Origin: IMCC2047 sp041395865
GTDB lineage: Bacteria; Pseudomonadota; Gammaproteobacteria; Pseudomonadales; IMCC2047
Assembly (NCBI GenBank): GCA_041395865.1
Contig: JAWKZQ010000006.1
Span: forward strand, 62,001-126,000
Length of the DNA: 64,000 nt
Reading direction: 5' to 3'
Below the pieces are notes generated by a model, which searched no databases, was not told the DNA's origin, and saw only the letters and a list, made by a program, of their open reading frames with translations. Numbering within the stretch: position 1 is the stretch's first letter; each line of letters begins with the position of its first letter. The translations under genes and the position numbers were made by a program. Below are positions 44,966-52,757 of the stretch, in pieces.

Positions 44966-45302
44966 CGACGAGTTGCCACCGATCCCGGGGAAGCGCTACT
45001 TTACTATTGGCGAAGTCAGTGAGCTGTGTAACGTTAAACCACATGTGCTGAGATATTGGGAGCAGGAGTTTTCTCAACTTAGCCCGGTAAAACGTCGCGG
45101 TAATCGCCGCTATTATCAACGGCAGGATGTGTTGATTATTCGGCAAATTCGCAGCCTCCTCTACGATCAGGGCTTTACCATCGGTGGAGCACGTCAGCGC
45201 TTTAGCAGCGAAGATGTTAAGGATGATACCAGCCAGTCCCAACAGCTGATTCGTCAGATGGTTGTTGAACTCGAGGACGTACTGGCTTCCCTCAAAGCCT
45301 AG
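44946..45302 (+). CDS. MerR family transcriptional regulator
   Basis: 118 residues. N-terminal MerR winged helix (about 18-88): YFTIGEVSELCNVKPHVLRYWE and RRGNRRYYQRQDV. The C-terminus is a short helix with no Cys or other effector-binding domain, so it is not a metal sensor of the classic type. A MerR-like gene overlapping ihfA is conserved in Pseudomonas and relatives; its target is not known to me. Translation is probably coupled to ihfA. Confidence 0.92.
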   Translation: MLEPSHNDELPPIPGKRYFTIGEVSELCNVKPHVLRYWEQEFSQLSPVKRRGNRRYYQRQDVLIIRQIRSLLYDQGFTIGGARQRFSSEDVKDDTSQSQQLIRQMVVELEDVLASLKA

Positions 45303-45316
45303 CTTTCTTTACTTGC

Positions 45317-45346
45317 AATAGGCGGGAAAAATAAAGCCCGTCTATT
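45317..45346 (+). terminator. stem-loop after the MerR-like gene
   Basis: A 10-bp stem (AATAGGCGGG with CCCGTCTATT, one G-T pair) and a 10-base A-rich loop, but no clean T-run behind it. Probably the end of the pheST-ihfA-merR unit. Confidence 0.55.
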
Positions 45347-45347
45347 G

Positions 45348-45376
45348 TTCCAAACCTCTCTTTCATAAGGTATGAT
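45348..45376 (+). promoter_or_regulatory. candidate promoter of tRNA-Pro
   Basis: A good -10 (TATGAT) with TTCCAA at 17-base spacing as a weak -35, about 33 bases before the tRNA. Confidence 0.5.
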
Positions 45377-45408
45377 TTGCGCCTTTCTCAAGTAAGCGAA
45401 TCCGCAAT

Positions 45409-45485
45409 CGGGGCGTAGCGCAGTCTGGTAGCGCACCACACTGGGGGTGTGGTGGTCACAGGTTCAAATCCTGTCGTCCCGACCA
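45409..45485 (+). tRNA. tRNA-Pro (anticodon GGG)
   Basis: 77 bases with an encoded CCA. Acceptor CGGGGCG pairs with CGTCCCG (one G-T); the anticodon stem is CCACA/TGTGG with loop CTGGGGG (GGG at 45443-45445); the T-arm is GGTTCAAATCC. A T-run follows the CCA. It marks the boundary between the housekeeping block and the AT-richer polysaccharide locus. Confidence 0.96.
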
Positions 45486-45499
45486 TTTTTTAGTCCTAA

Positions 45500-45527
45500 A
45501 TTTAAGTTGTATGAATGCAACTTAAAT
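45500..45527. repeat. 10-bp perfect inverted repeat after tRNA-Pro
   Basis: ATTTAAGTTG and CAACTTAAAT flank the 8-base loop TATGAATG. It is AT-rich with no T-run, so a poor terminator; it could be an operator or a mark of the polysaccharide-locus edge. Nothing identical was seen elsewhere in the window. Confidence 0.6.
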
Positions 45528-45601
45528 CTCTTTGAAAGCCTGCTTTCCACTCTTAAATCCTTTATTATTTCGCCATTCTTTGTAGGGGTATGGATTTGAT
45601 T

Positions 45602-46761
45602 ATGCAGTTTATTGATTTGGCCGCTCAGCAGGCACTTATTAAAGATGAAATTGACGCCGGTATTATCTTTCACGGCTCTGGCAAAACGTACTATCGAAGT
45701 GGCAGAACTTGAAAAGGCACTTGCCGAGTTTGCGGGCACTAAACACTGTATTGCCTGTGCTAACGGTACGGATGCTCTGCAAATCGCACAAATGGCTTTG
45801 GGGATCGGCCCGGGTGATGAGGTCATTGTTCCAGGTTTTACCTTTATTGCCACTGCTGAAACAGTAGCGCTCTTAGGTGCCAAGCCTGTCTATGTAGATA
45901 TTGATCCTCGAACCTATAATATTGATCCGGCTTTGATTGAAGCGGCAATTACTCCATGCACGAAAGCTATTATGCCGGTTTCGTTATATGGGCAGTGTGC
46001 CGATATGGATGCCATAAACGCTATCGCTGGAAAGCATAATTTACCAGTTATTGAGGATGCAGCACAAAGTTTTGGTGCGACCTATAAAGGGAAGCGCTCC
46101 TAACATAGCACGATTGCAACAACTTCTTTTTTTCCTGCCAAACCATTAGGTTGCTATGGTGATGGCGGTGCTATTTTTACCAAACGATGAGGAACTGGCT
46201 ATAGTTATGCGGCAAATTGCTAACCACGGTCAGGATCGCAGGTATCATCATGCGCGAGTTGGTATTAACAGCCGATTGGATACGATTCAAGCTGCAATTT
46301 TATTACCAAAACTACGTCTTTTCGCTAAGGAGTTGGAGCAGCGCCAGCAAGTAGCTGAGCGATACACCAAATTGCTTAATGAAGCGGGTGTTGAAACTAC
46401 GCCTTATATTGAGGCGCATAACACCAGTGCTTGGGCTCAATATACAATTCGTGTTGAGAACCGTGATGCTGTTCAAGCGGCACTGCGGGAGCAGGGTATT
46501 CCATCGGCGGTTCATTATCCGATTCCTCTGAATAAACAAACGGCACTAGCAGACGACTCAGTAATGTTGCCAGTCGGTGATCAAATTGCAGGAGTGGTAA
46601 TGAGTTTGCCGATGCATCCCTATTTGGAAGAGCAAGGCCAAAGAAGCGTTGTTAAAGTACTCGAAACACATATAGCCATTTTTCTATTTGTTTGGGATCA
46701 TGGTGAAATTTTTCGACTGCCGATTTATCTGAAGACATTCATGATGGTTAGGCGGATTTGA
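45602..46761 (+). pseudogene. WbpE-like DegT/DnrJ/EryC1 aminotransferase, disrupted
   Basis: The pieces read as a PLP aminotransferase of the UDP-2-acetamido-3-oxo-glucuronate aminotransferase (WbpE) type: MQFIDLAAQQ, then AELEKALAEFAGTKHCIACANGTDALQ, VIVPGFTFIATAETVALLGAKPVYVDIDPRTYN, the PLP Lys region SFFPAKPLGCYGDGG, and NSRLDTIQAAILL. At least three breaks occur: a scrambled, shifted part at about 45665-45700; an in-frame TAA at 46100-46102; and an extra A in ACCAAACGATGAG at about 46182-46187. The last ~40 residues also do not look like the family. WbpE acts in UDP-diacetamido-uronic acid synthesis; no WbpB or WbpD-type gene is adjacent. Confidence 0.85.
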
Positions 46762-46946
46762 CCTATTCTACAAATGCTTGGCAACGACAAATAATATCCG
46801 TTTCGGATTTTACTTGTCTTGTGCGTAAGACAGAACTGATTTGTCCTATTAGGTAAAATTGGAATAGTAGGTAACGTGGATCAAGACGACTGCTTTTTGC
46901 TTTGACTGAAAACATTTGGTGCGAATCTTTTTCTTAGAGAGTCTAT

Positions 46947-48260
46947 GTGCTAGGCATTGGTCTGAAAAAAATTATAAGTGAGGGCTTGGTTGCAGGTGGT
47001 TTAATACTCAATTCACTATTATTATTGCTGGGCACCAGATTGTTAACTACTTTTTTGCCCGGCTGGAAGTATGGCAGGCTCGCTCTAGGGTTAAGTCTCG
47101 TGGGAATAGTGGTACAAGTTGGAGCAACGCCTATATCTCAAGCGGCTCTTCGTTTTTATTTCGCGCTGAGCACAAAAGGAGGTAGGAGCGATTTTTTTAA
47201 TCAGATATTTTTCTATCTGGGAATGCTGATTTTGTTAGTTGTACTCTTAGCAACACTTGTTGGTTTTGGTTTATCCGTCAACGGCTCTAATAAAGATGTG
47301 CTTTTTGTTATTTTGGTGGCTCTGTGGGCCATTTTGATGTCTGTTAATAGGTTAGCAATTGGTCTAGGAATGCTTTGCGTCGAAGGGCGCTACGTGCGAT
47401 TATGCAGAGCTCACTTGAGCTAGGGCGTTTTGCTTTGGCTATTTTAATAATGGTATGGGCTCTTGAGCCAACAGCAGAAGCTGCGATGGCTGGATTTATT
47501 CTTGCTGGCTTGGCAATAATGGGATGTATATATCTACAAGTTTAATATACTTTATTCTGATTGCCGCTTCTCCTTTCGATTTAAGCATGATGCAACTGGG
47601 CTTGAAGATAAGCTGGGTTTTAAGCGTCATATTTTGCCACTGATTGTAAGCAATTCTTGCATATGGAGCATCATGATGATGGATAAGTGGCTGATACAGC
47701 TCTTTTATGGGTTGGACATAGTGGGTGGTTATGCTGCAGCTTACCAGCTTACACATACCTTGATGATGGTTGGAAGTTGTATGGTGATATTGACTACTCC
47801 AATTATTTTCAAAATGCTTGGGAAGCAAGCGGATGAAGAAAAGGCTGCTAAGGCAACGAGAATAAATCGCTATATGGCTTGTGTGATTTTCGTTACTTAA
47901 CCTTGTTTTTATCGTTGCTCATTTCTATTACCATTCTGCATTTGCAAGAGTTTATTGGGGAAGAATACCGAATTCACAGTTGGATCTTTCCCTATATTGT
48001 GGCCGGAGGGTGTTTTGCATCGGCACAGCAACTGTTTAAACTGACATTTCAAATGGCGTATTTTCATTGCTTGCGCTGATCTGGAGTATATATTAGCTAT
48101 TCTCTCTGTCCTAGCATATTACGCGGGTTTGCAAATTGGAGGGTTGGAAGGATTAGTATGGACGATGGCCGGCGTTAGCTTGTTATTATTGCTAATTTCA
48201 CTTTTGATATCTTTTAAAACGGATAAGGTAACGCTGATTGAAGGTAATAACCAATGTTAA
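46947..48260 (+). pseudogene. Wzx-like polysaccharide flippase, multiply frameshifted
   Basis: Joined across frames, this gives a multi-helix membrane protein of about 430 residues, as expected for a Wzx/MATE-type exporter of lipid-linked sugars (about 12-14 helices): GGLILNSLLLLLGTRLLTTFLPGWKYG, then RRALRAIMQSSLELGRFALAILIMVWALE, FKRHILPLIVSN...MMMDKWLIQ, and LAILSVLAYYAGLQIGGLEGLVWTMAG. Frame changes are at about 47368, 47520, 47890 and 48060. The gene starts at a GTG, and its stop overlaps the sulfotransferase ATG (ATGTTAA). The family call rests on topology and on the Wzx-like central segment and neighbours, so it is less sure than the disruption itself. Confidence 0.75.
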
Positions 48261-48954
48261 ATTTGAAATGGAAATTAACTGCCTTACCATCAAACCACCA
48301 TAAATAGAATAAGGCTGAATTTTGTAAAACCACGAGAGCGGGTTTTTTGTATTGGCCTGAATAAGACCGGCACAACATCATGGACTATGGCAATGCGAGG
48401 GTTTGGCTATGTCGTTGGTTCTGAATCTAGGGCAACAGCATTTTTTTGATGATTGGTTGAAAGGCGATTTTACCAGAATCATAGATTACTGTAAGTCTGA
48501 TGGCGATGCTTTTCAGGATATCCCTTTTAGTTTGCCTGGAACCTTTAGACATATCGATCGGGCTTTTCCTGGGAGCAAGTTTGTACTAACCATTAGGAAT
48601 TCAGCAGATGAATGGTACAACTCATTGGTTAGCTTCCATGCGAAACACTTCTCTGAATCAGGTTCAGTGCCGCCAACAGAAAAGGATCTGGAGGAGGCTA
48701 CCTACTGGCGTAAAGGCTTTATAAGAGATTATTGCCAGTTTGTCCTAGGGACGCCAATAAATGCCCCTTATGAAAGAGAGGCTGCAATTAATTTTTATAA
48801 CCAATATAACCAAGAGGTGATGGAATACTTTGAATCCCGCTCTCGTGATCTACTGGTACTAAATGTTTCAGATGAGCACGCCTATTCCAGTTTATGTAGT
48901 TTTCTAGGATTGCCCGCTTGTGACGGAGTCTTTCCTTGGGAAAACAAAACGTAA
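48254..48954 (+). pseudogene. sulfotransferase family protein, frameshifted
   Basis: Joined frames give about 230 residues with the P-loop-like 5'-phosphosulfate motif CIGLNKTGTTS (about 48340-48372) and the 3'-phosphate motif RNSADEWYNSL (around 48596), both typical PAPS-dependent sulfotransferase features. The ATG at 48254 overlaps the flippase stop. Two breaks: about 48300 (near AACCACCATAAATAG), and a run of seven T (48441-48447), where removing one T restores AFFDDWLKGD. Downstream of the T-run the frame is open to the stop. It implies that the glycan made here is, or was, sulfated. A glycosyltransferase follows after 6 bases. Confidence 0.83.
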
Positions 48955-48960
48955 TTAATA

Positions 48961-49893
48961 ATGACTCAAATTCTTAAACATCCGGTTGTCAGCGTATGGG
49001 TGCTGACATATAACCATGCTGGTTATATCAGTAAGTGCCTTGACAGTATATTAGAGCAGGATACCGAGTACAGATTTGAGATATGTATTGGTGAAGACGA
49101 ATCAACTGATGGAACTCGTGAAATCTGTCAGGCATATGCTAAAAAATACCCCGGGACTATCAGGCTTTTTTTACGTGATCGTAATGATCCAGCGAGGGAA
49201 GGGTGCTGTGGTGCTTGGCAGTTTAATTTCATCGAAACATTCAAAGCATGTCATGGACAGTTCGTTGCCATGTGCGATGGCGATGATTACTGGAGTGACA
49301 AAAGGAAAATTCAAAAGCAAGTTGATTTCCTAAAGCAGCATCCCAATTGTTCAGGTTGTTATCATAAGATTGGGCAAGTAGACGAAAACGGTTTACTAAT
49401 ATCAGCAGATATGGGGTATCCGCCACGCCGTCAGGAATTTTATTCATTGGATTATCTACTGGAATACAGTAATTTCTCACCAATGTTTAGTGTGGTTTTT
49501 CGTAATCATGAAAATGTGGCACCTGATTGGATCAGGCAGGCTCCCTTTGGTGATATGATCGTTCATACCGGAAATTTATTACGCGGAGACTATGGTTTTA
49601 TTGATGAAGTGATGGGGTTTTATCGGATACATTCAGGCGGACTTGCATCAGGCACTTCAAGGGCTGATAACGTAAGGGCGACTCTTGAGGTATATTCAAT
49701 GATTGGTGACTATATGTCTTTGAAAGGGTCGCCATCATATCGGAAGGGAGTCCGTAACTTAAGGTTCTCTTTGTTTGCTGAAAAATTACTTTCGGCTTTG
49801 CTGCCGGTCTCTATCAAGAGAAAGTTTGACCTCGTACTTGGCAAGCGTATAAGAGCCAAAGTAAGACGTATGCTTTCTTTTATATCGCAGTAA
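48961..49893 (+). CDS. glycosyltransferase family 2
   Basis: 310 residues, GT-A fold. N-terminal VSVWVLTYNHAGYISKCLDSI, the nucleotide-binding GEDESTDGT, and DGDDYWSD as the DxD metal site (about residues 103-106). The C-terminus is basic (KRIRAKVRRML). It adds a sugar to the lipid-linked repeat unit; donor and linkage cannot be told. It is the first intact gene after the disrupted stretch and lies 6 bases after the sulfotransferase stop, so they were one operon. Confidence 0.9.
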   Translation: MTQILKHPVVSVWVLTYNHAGYISKCLDSILEQDTEYRFEICIGEDESTDGTREICQAYAKKYPGTIRLFLRDRNDPAREGCCGAWQFNFIETFKACHGQFVAMCDGDDYWSDKRKIQKQVDFLKQHPNCSGCYHKIGQVDENGLLISADMGYPPRRQEFYSLDYLLEYSNFSPMFSVVFRNHENVAPDWIRQAPFGDMIVHTGNLLRGDYGFIDEVMGFYRIHSGGLASGTSRADNVRATLEVYSMIGDYMSLKGSPSYRKGVRNLRFSLFAEKLLSALLPVSIKRKFDLVLGKRIRAKVRRMLSFISQ

Positions 49894-50266
49894 TTGAGGA
49901 ATGACTAGCTTTTTTAGTTCGAGATCATAGCTCTTTCATTTCTGATAAAGCTAGTGTACCTGGGGGGTTAAATTCGTAAAAGTGAGTCATAAAATTGGAC
50001 ATTTAGGGTGCTATCTACAACTCTTGGTGTAATAAGCATGGCGGCAAATATCTCAAACAAAAATACTAGAAAATAGAGTCCGGGCCTGAAACGATTGTGA
50101 TTCGACGACTATAAGCTAGGTAACTTAATGTGTCATATTGTACTCATTATGAACATAAAAAAAGAAGGTGGCAAGTCACCACTAAAGACAGCTTAAACTC
50201 TACTTTTGGCAACAGCTGGAGCAGGGTAAGTACTAGAGGAGTTTTATTGGAGATTGCCCAGAAAAT
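49894..50266. other. AT-rich intergenic stretch, 373 bases, no gene seen
   Basis: No reading frame with protein-like content on either strand and no RNA gene. It carries scattered stop codons, one A-run near 50158, and possible -10-like elements, but no convincing promoter pair. A GGAG at about 50230 lies upstream of the next gene. It may be the remains of a lost gene between two glycosyltransferases, but I see no recognisable remnant. Confidence 0.6.
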
Positions 50267-51421
50267 ATGAAAGTGCTCCACCTATTAAAAACCTCAACGG
50301 GTGCAACATGGGCATTGAGGCAGTTGCGCGAACTTGTAAGACTGGGGATTGATGTGCACGTGGCACTTCCAGCGGGGCCTTTGATCGAGTCTTATCAAGA
50401 GTACGGTATAACTACTCACATACTGCAGACCGCATTTGATGCTAAGCGACCCTGGAATAACTTCAAACGCTTCAAAGACTTTAGGATATTAGTTGATGTC
50501 TTGCAGCCAGATATTATTCATAGCCATTTTGTCGCTACAACACTTACTATGCGCCTAGCATTGGGTAAAAACCATGCTGTCAAGCGTATTTTTCATGTAC
50601 CTGGCCCGTTGCATTTAGAACATTTTTTCTTTCGTAAGATGGAGATGCTAACGGCCGGTAAAGCTGATTACTGGTTAGCGTCATGCCGTTGGACTGCAGA
50701 TGCATATCTGCGTTTTGGGGTCCCCGTTGAGCGAGTGGGCCTTGTTTATTATGGTGTCGATTTAGATAAGTTCACGGTTGTCGAGAGATGCGGGCTCCGT
50801 CAGGAGCTCGGGCTGGATGAGGATACCAAAATCATTGGGAATGTTGCCTATTTTTATGCTCCGAAAAAATATTTGGGACAGACCCGAGGTCTCAAGGGGC
50901 ACGAAGATTTAATTGATGCTATTGAAATAGTAGCTAATAAGCACCCCAATGTGGTTGGCGTTTTTGTTGGTGGTCCGTGGGGTAACGCTAAAGGTTACGA
51001 GCAAGAAGTGATAAGTTACGCTAAGAAAAAGGGGTTAGGGCGTTTCTTTTTTCTTGGTTTTAGAGATGATGTGCAACAGCTCTATCATGATTTTACGATA
51101 TCAGTGCACCCATCACATTCTGAGAATGTTGGCGGTGCAGTTGAGTCATTATTATGCGAAAGTCCAACCATTGCTACGGACGTAGGTGGGTTCCCCGATT
51201 TAATTAAACCAGGTATTACAGGTTGGTTGGTGCCACCAAAGACTCCCGAAGCTCTTGCTGAAACTATTCTAGAGGCTTTCGAAAACCCAGAGAAATGTCA
51301 AATTATGGTGCAAGAAGGGAGAAAACTCGCAGAAAAAATGTTTGATGTTCGACAAAATGCCAACGATATTTTTACCTACTATCAACGACTCTTGGGCCAC
51401 GATGAATTAGGGGCTATATGA
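50267..51421 (+). CDS. glycosyltransferase family 4
   Basis: 384 residues, GT-B fold. N-terminal KVLHLLKTSTGATWALRQLREL; the C-terminal half has the GT4 pattern FLGFRDDVQQLYHDFTISVHPSHSENVGGAVESLLCESPTIATDVGGFPDLI with the E-x7-E element of retaining enzymes. It is likely to transfer a hexose or HexNAc to the growing lipid-linked oligosaccharide at the inner membrane. It is separated from the PglC-like gene by a structured 107-base gap. Confidence 0.92.
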   Translation: MKVLHLLKTSTGATWALRQLRELVRLGIDVHVALPAGPLIESYQEYGITTHILQTAFDAKRPWNNFKRFKDFRILVDVLQPDIIHSHFVATTLTMRLALGKNHAVKRIFHVPGPLHLEHFFFRKMEMLTAGKADYWLASCRWTADAYLRFGVPVERVGLVYYGVDLDKFTVVERCGLRQELGLDEDTKIIGNVAYFYAPKKYLGQTRGLKGHEDLIDAIEIVANKHPNVVGVFVGGPWGNAKGYEQEVISYAKKKGLGRFFFLGFRDDVQQLYHDFTISVHPSHSENVGGAVESLLCESPTIATDVGGFPDLIKPGITGWLVPPKTPEALAETILEAFENPEKCQIMVQEGRKLAEKMFDVRQNANDIFTYYQRLLGHDELGAI

Positions 51422-51433
51422 AGAGGGAAATCA

Positions 51434-51478
51434 CTACCAATTTTCCTGCTGGATACCTCCCAGCGATAGAATTGGTAG
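51434..51478. repeat. long two-part intergenic hairpin
   Basis: A 9-bp outer stem (CTACCAATT/AATTGGTAG), a symmetric 5/5 internal loop, a 5-bp inner stem (GCTGG/CCAGC) and a 7-base loop. No T-run follows. It lies 13 bases after the GT4 stop and about 50 before the next start, so it may be an mRNA processing or stability element. Confidence 0.6.
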
Positions 51479-51528
51479 CGACCCAGTTACCAAGTTAATG
51501 CGTTGATGCTGAAGGAAATATTGGTTTA

Positions 51529-52125
51529 ATGTTAAAACGCTTTATGGATGTTTTTGTTGCTGTTGGTTGTCTTTTGCTGCTTGCGCCTGTTTTTCTTGTT
51601 GTGGCATGTCTCGTTCGCAATAAACTTGGTTCTCCAGTATTGTTTCGCCAAATTAGGCCTGGCCTGAATGGCACTCCTTTTGAAATGATTAAGTTTCGTA
51701 CGATGCTCAACGCAGTGGATAAGGACGGGAATTTATTAACCGATGATGCGCGTCTGATACCTTTCGGAAAACTACTTCGATCCACAAGTCTTGATGAATT
51801 ACCCGAGCTGTGGAATGTCCTTAAGGGTGATATGAGTCTGGTTGGCCCCAGACCCTTGCTAATGGAATATTTGCCGCTTTATAACGAAGAACAATTCAGG
51901 CGTCATGAAGTCAGGCCGGGAATTACAGGCTGGGCACAGGTAAATGGCAGGAATGCGGTTAGTTGGAATGAGAAGTTCAAGTTAGATATTTATTACGTTG
52001 ATCACTATAGTCTCTGGTTTGATTTAAAAATTTTATTTTTAACCGTAAAAAAAGTGCTGATGAGAGAGGGTATCTCAGGTGAAGGTGAGGCTACCATGAG
52101 CAAATTTCCCGGGAATTCGAAATGA
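51529..52125 (+). CDS. PglC-like phosphoglycosyl transferase (initiating sugar transferase)
   Basis: 198 residues, the small monotopic PGT fold. One N-terminal re-entrant membrane helix (about 8-30), then FEMIKFRTM, the catalytic Asp-Glu pair in SLDELPELWNVLKGDMSLVGPRPLL, and RPGITGWAQVNGRN. PglC moves phospho-diNAcBac from UDP to undecaprenyl phosphate and starts the glycan. The next two genes encode PglD- and PglE-like enzymes that would make that sugar, which supports the PglC reading over a galactose-specific WbaP. Its stop overlaps the next ATG (ATGA). Confidence 0.92.
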   Translation: MLKRFMDVFVAVGCLLLLAPVFLVVACLVRNKLGSPVLFRQIRPGLNGTPFEMIKFRTMLNAVDKDGNLLTDDARLIPFGKLLRSTSLDELPELWNVLKGDMSLVGPRPLLMEYLPLYNEEQFRRHEVRPGITGWAQVNGRNAVSWNEKFKLDIYYVDHYSLWFDLKILFLTVKKVLMREGISGEGEATMSKFPGNSK

Positions 52126-52736
52126 AAAAACTAGCTGTTTTGGGGGCTAGTGGTCATGGGAAAGTGGTGGCAGATCTTGCAGAGGTGACCGGTTGGAATG
52201 AGGTGGTTTTTTTCGATGACTCTCATCATATGAGAATTGATGATGGACGTTGGCCTATTCTCGGTGATAGTGAGCAACTGTGTTCAACACTAGCTGAGTA
52301 TGATGGAGTCATTGTTGCAATTGGAGATAACAACGTTCGATTCGCAAAGCTTGAGCTGCTCAAAGAGCTAAACGCTCCTCTTGTTTCACTGATACATCCT
52401 GGTGCGACTGTAAGTGCCTATGCACAAATTGGTGTTGGCTGCGTGGTAATGGCTGGCGCTATTATCAATATTGACGTTGTTGTTTCTGATGGTGTCATTA
52501 TTAATACTGCCTCATCGGTTGATCATGACTGCATTCTGGGAACTTGTGTTCATATTTGCCCCGGCGTAAACCTGGCTGGTTCTGTAATTATCAATGAAAG
52601 AAGTTGGATAGGTATCGGCGCCAGTGTCCGCCAGTCAATTTTTATAGGGAAAGACGTGCTTGTCGGGGCTGGTGCGGCAGTGGTGACGAACTTGCCCGAC
52701 TCAGTAACAGCTGTCGGTGTGCCAGCGCGTTTTTAA
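52122..52736 (+). CDS. PglD/NeuD-like sugar acetyltransferase
   Basis: 204 residues. N-terminal Rossmann-like segment KLAVLGASGHGKVVADLAE, then a left-handed beta-helix of hexapeptide repeats (about 90-200): VGCVVMAGAIINIDVVVSDGVIIN, with the catalytic His in SVDHDCIL, and IGIGASV. PglD acetylates the 4-amino group of UDP-4-amino-4,6-dideoxy-GlcNAc to give UDP-diNAcBac, using acetyl-CoA. NeuD, an O-acetyltransferase, is the alternative, but the PglC and PglE neighbours favour PglD. It overlaps the PglC-like gene by 4 bases. Confidence 0.9.
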   Translation: MKKLAVLGASGHGKVVADLAEVTGWNEVVFFDDSHHMRIDDGRWPILGDSEQLCSTLAEYDGVIVAIGDNNVRFAKLELLKELNAPLVSLIHPGATVSAYAQIGVGCVVMAGAIINIDVVVSDGVIINTASSVDHDCILGTCVHICPGVNLAGSVIINERSWIGIGASVRQSIFIGKDVLVGAGAAVVTNLPDSVTAVGVPARF

Positions 52737-52757
52737 TGATTATTTTAGGATTTTAGC

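Noticed and set aside
45409..45485. tRNA-Pro as a proven integration site of an island
   Set aside because: No duplicated tRNA 3' end and no integrase gene were found in the window.
46762..46946. Remnant of another sugar gene between the broken aminotransferase and the flippase
   Set aside because: Short pieces such as GKIGIVGN suggest a nucleotide-binding motif, but they are too short to support any family.
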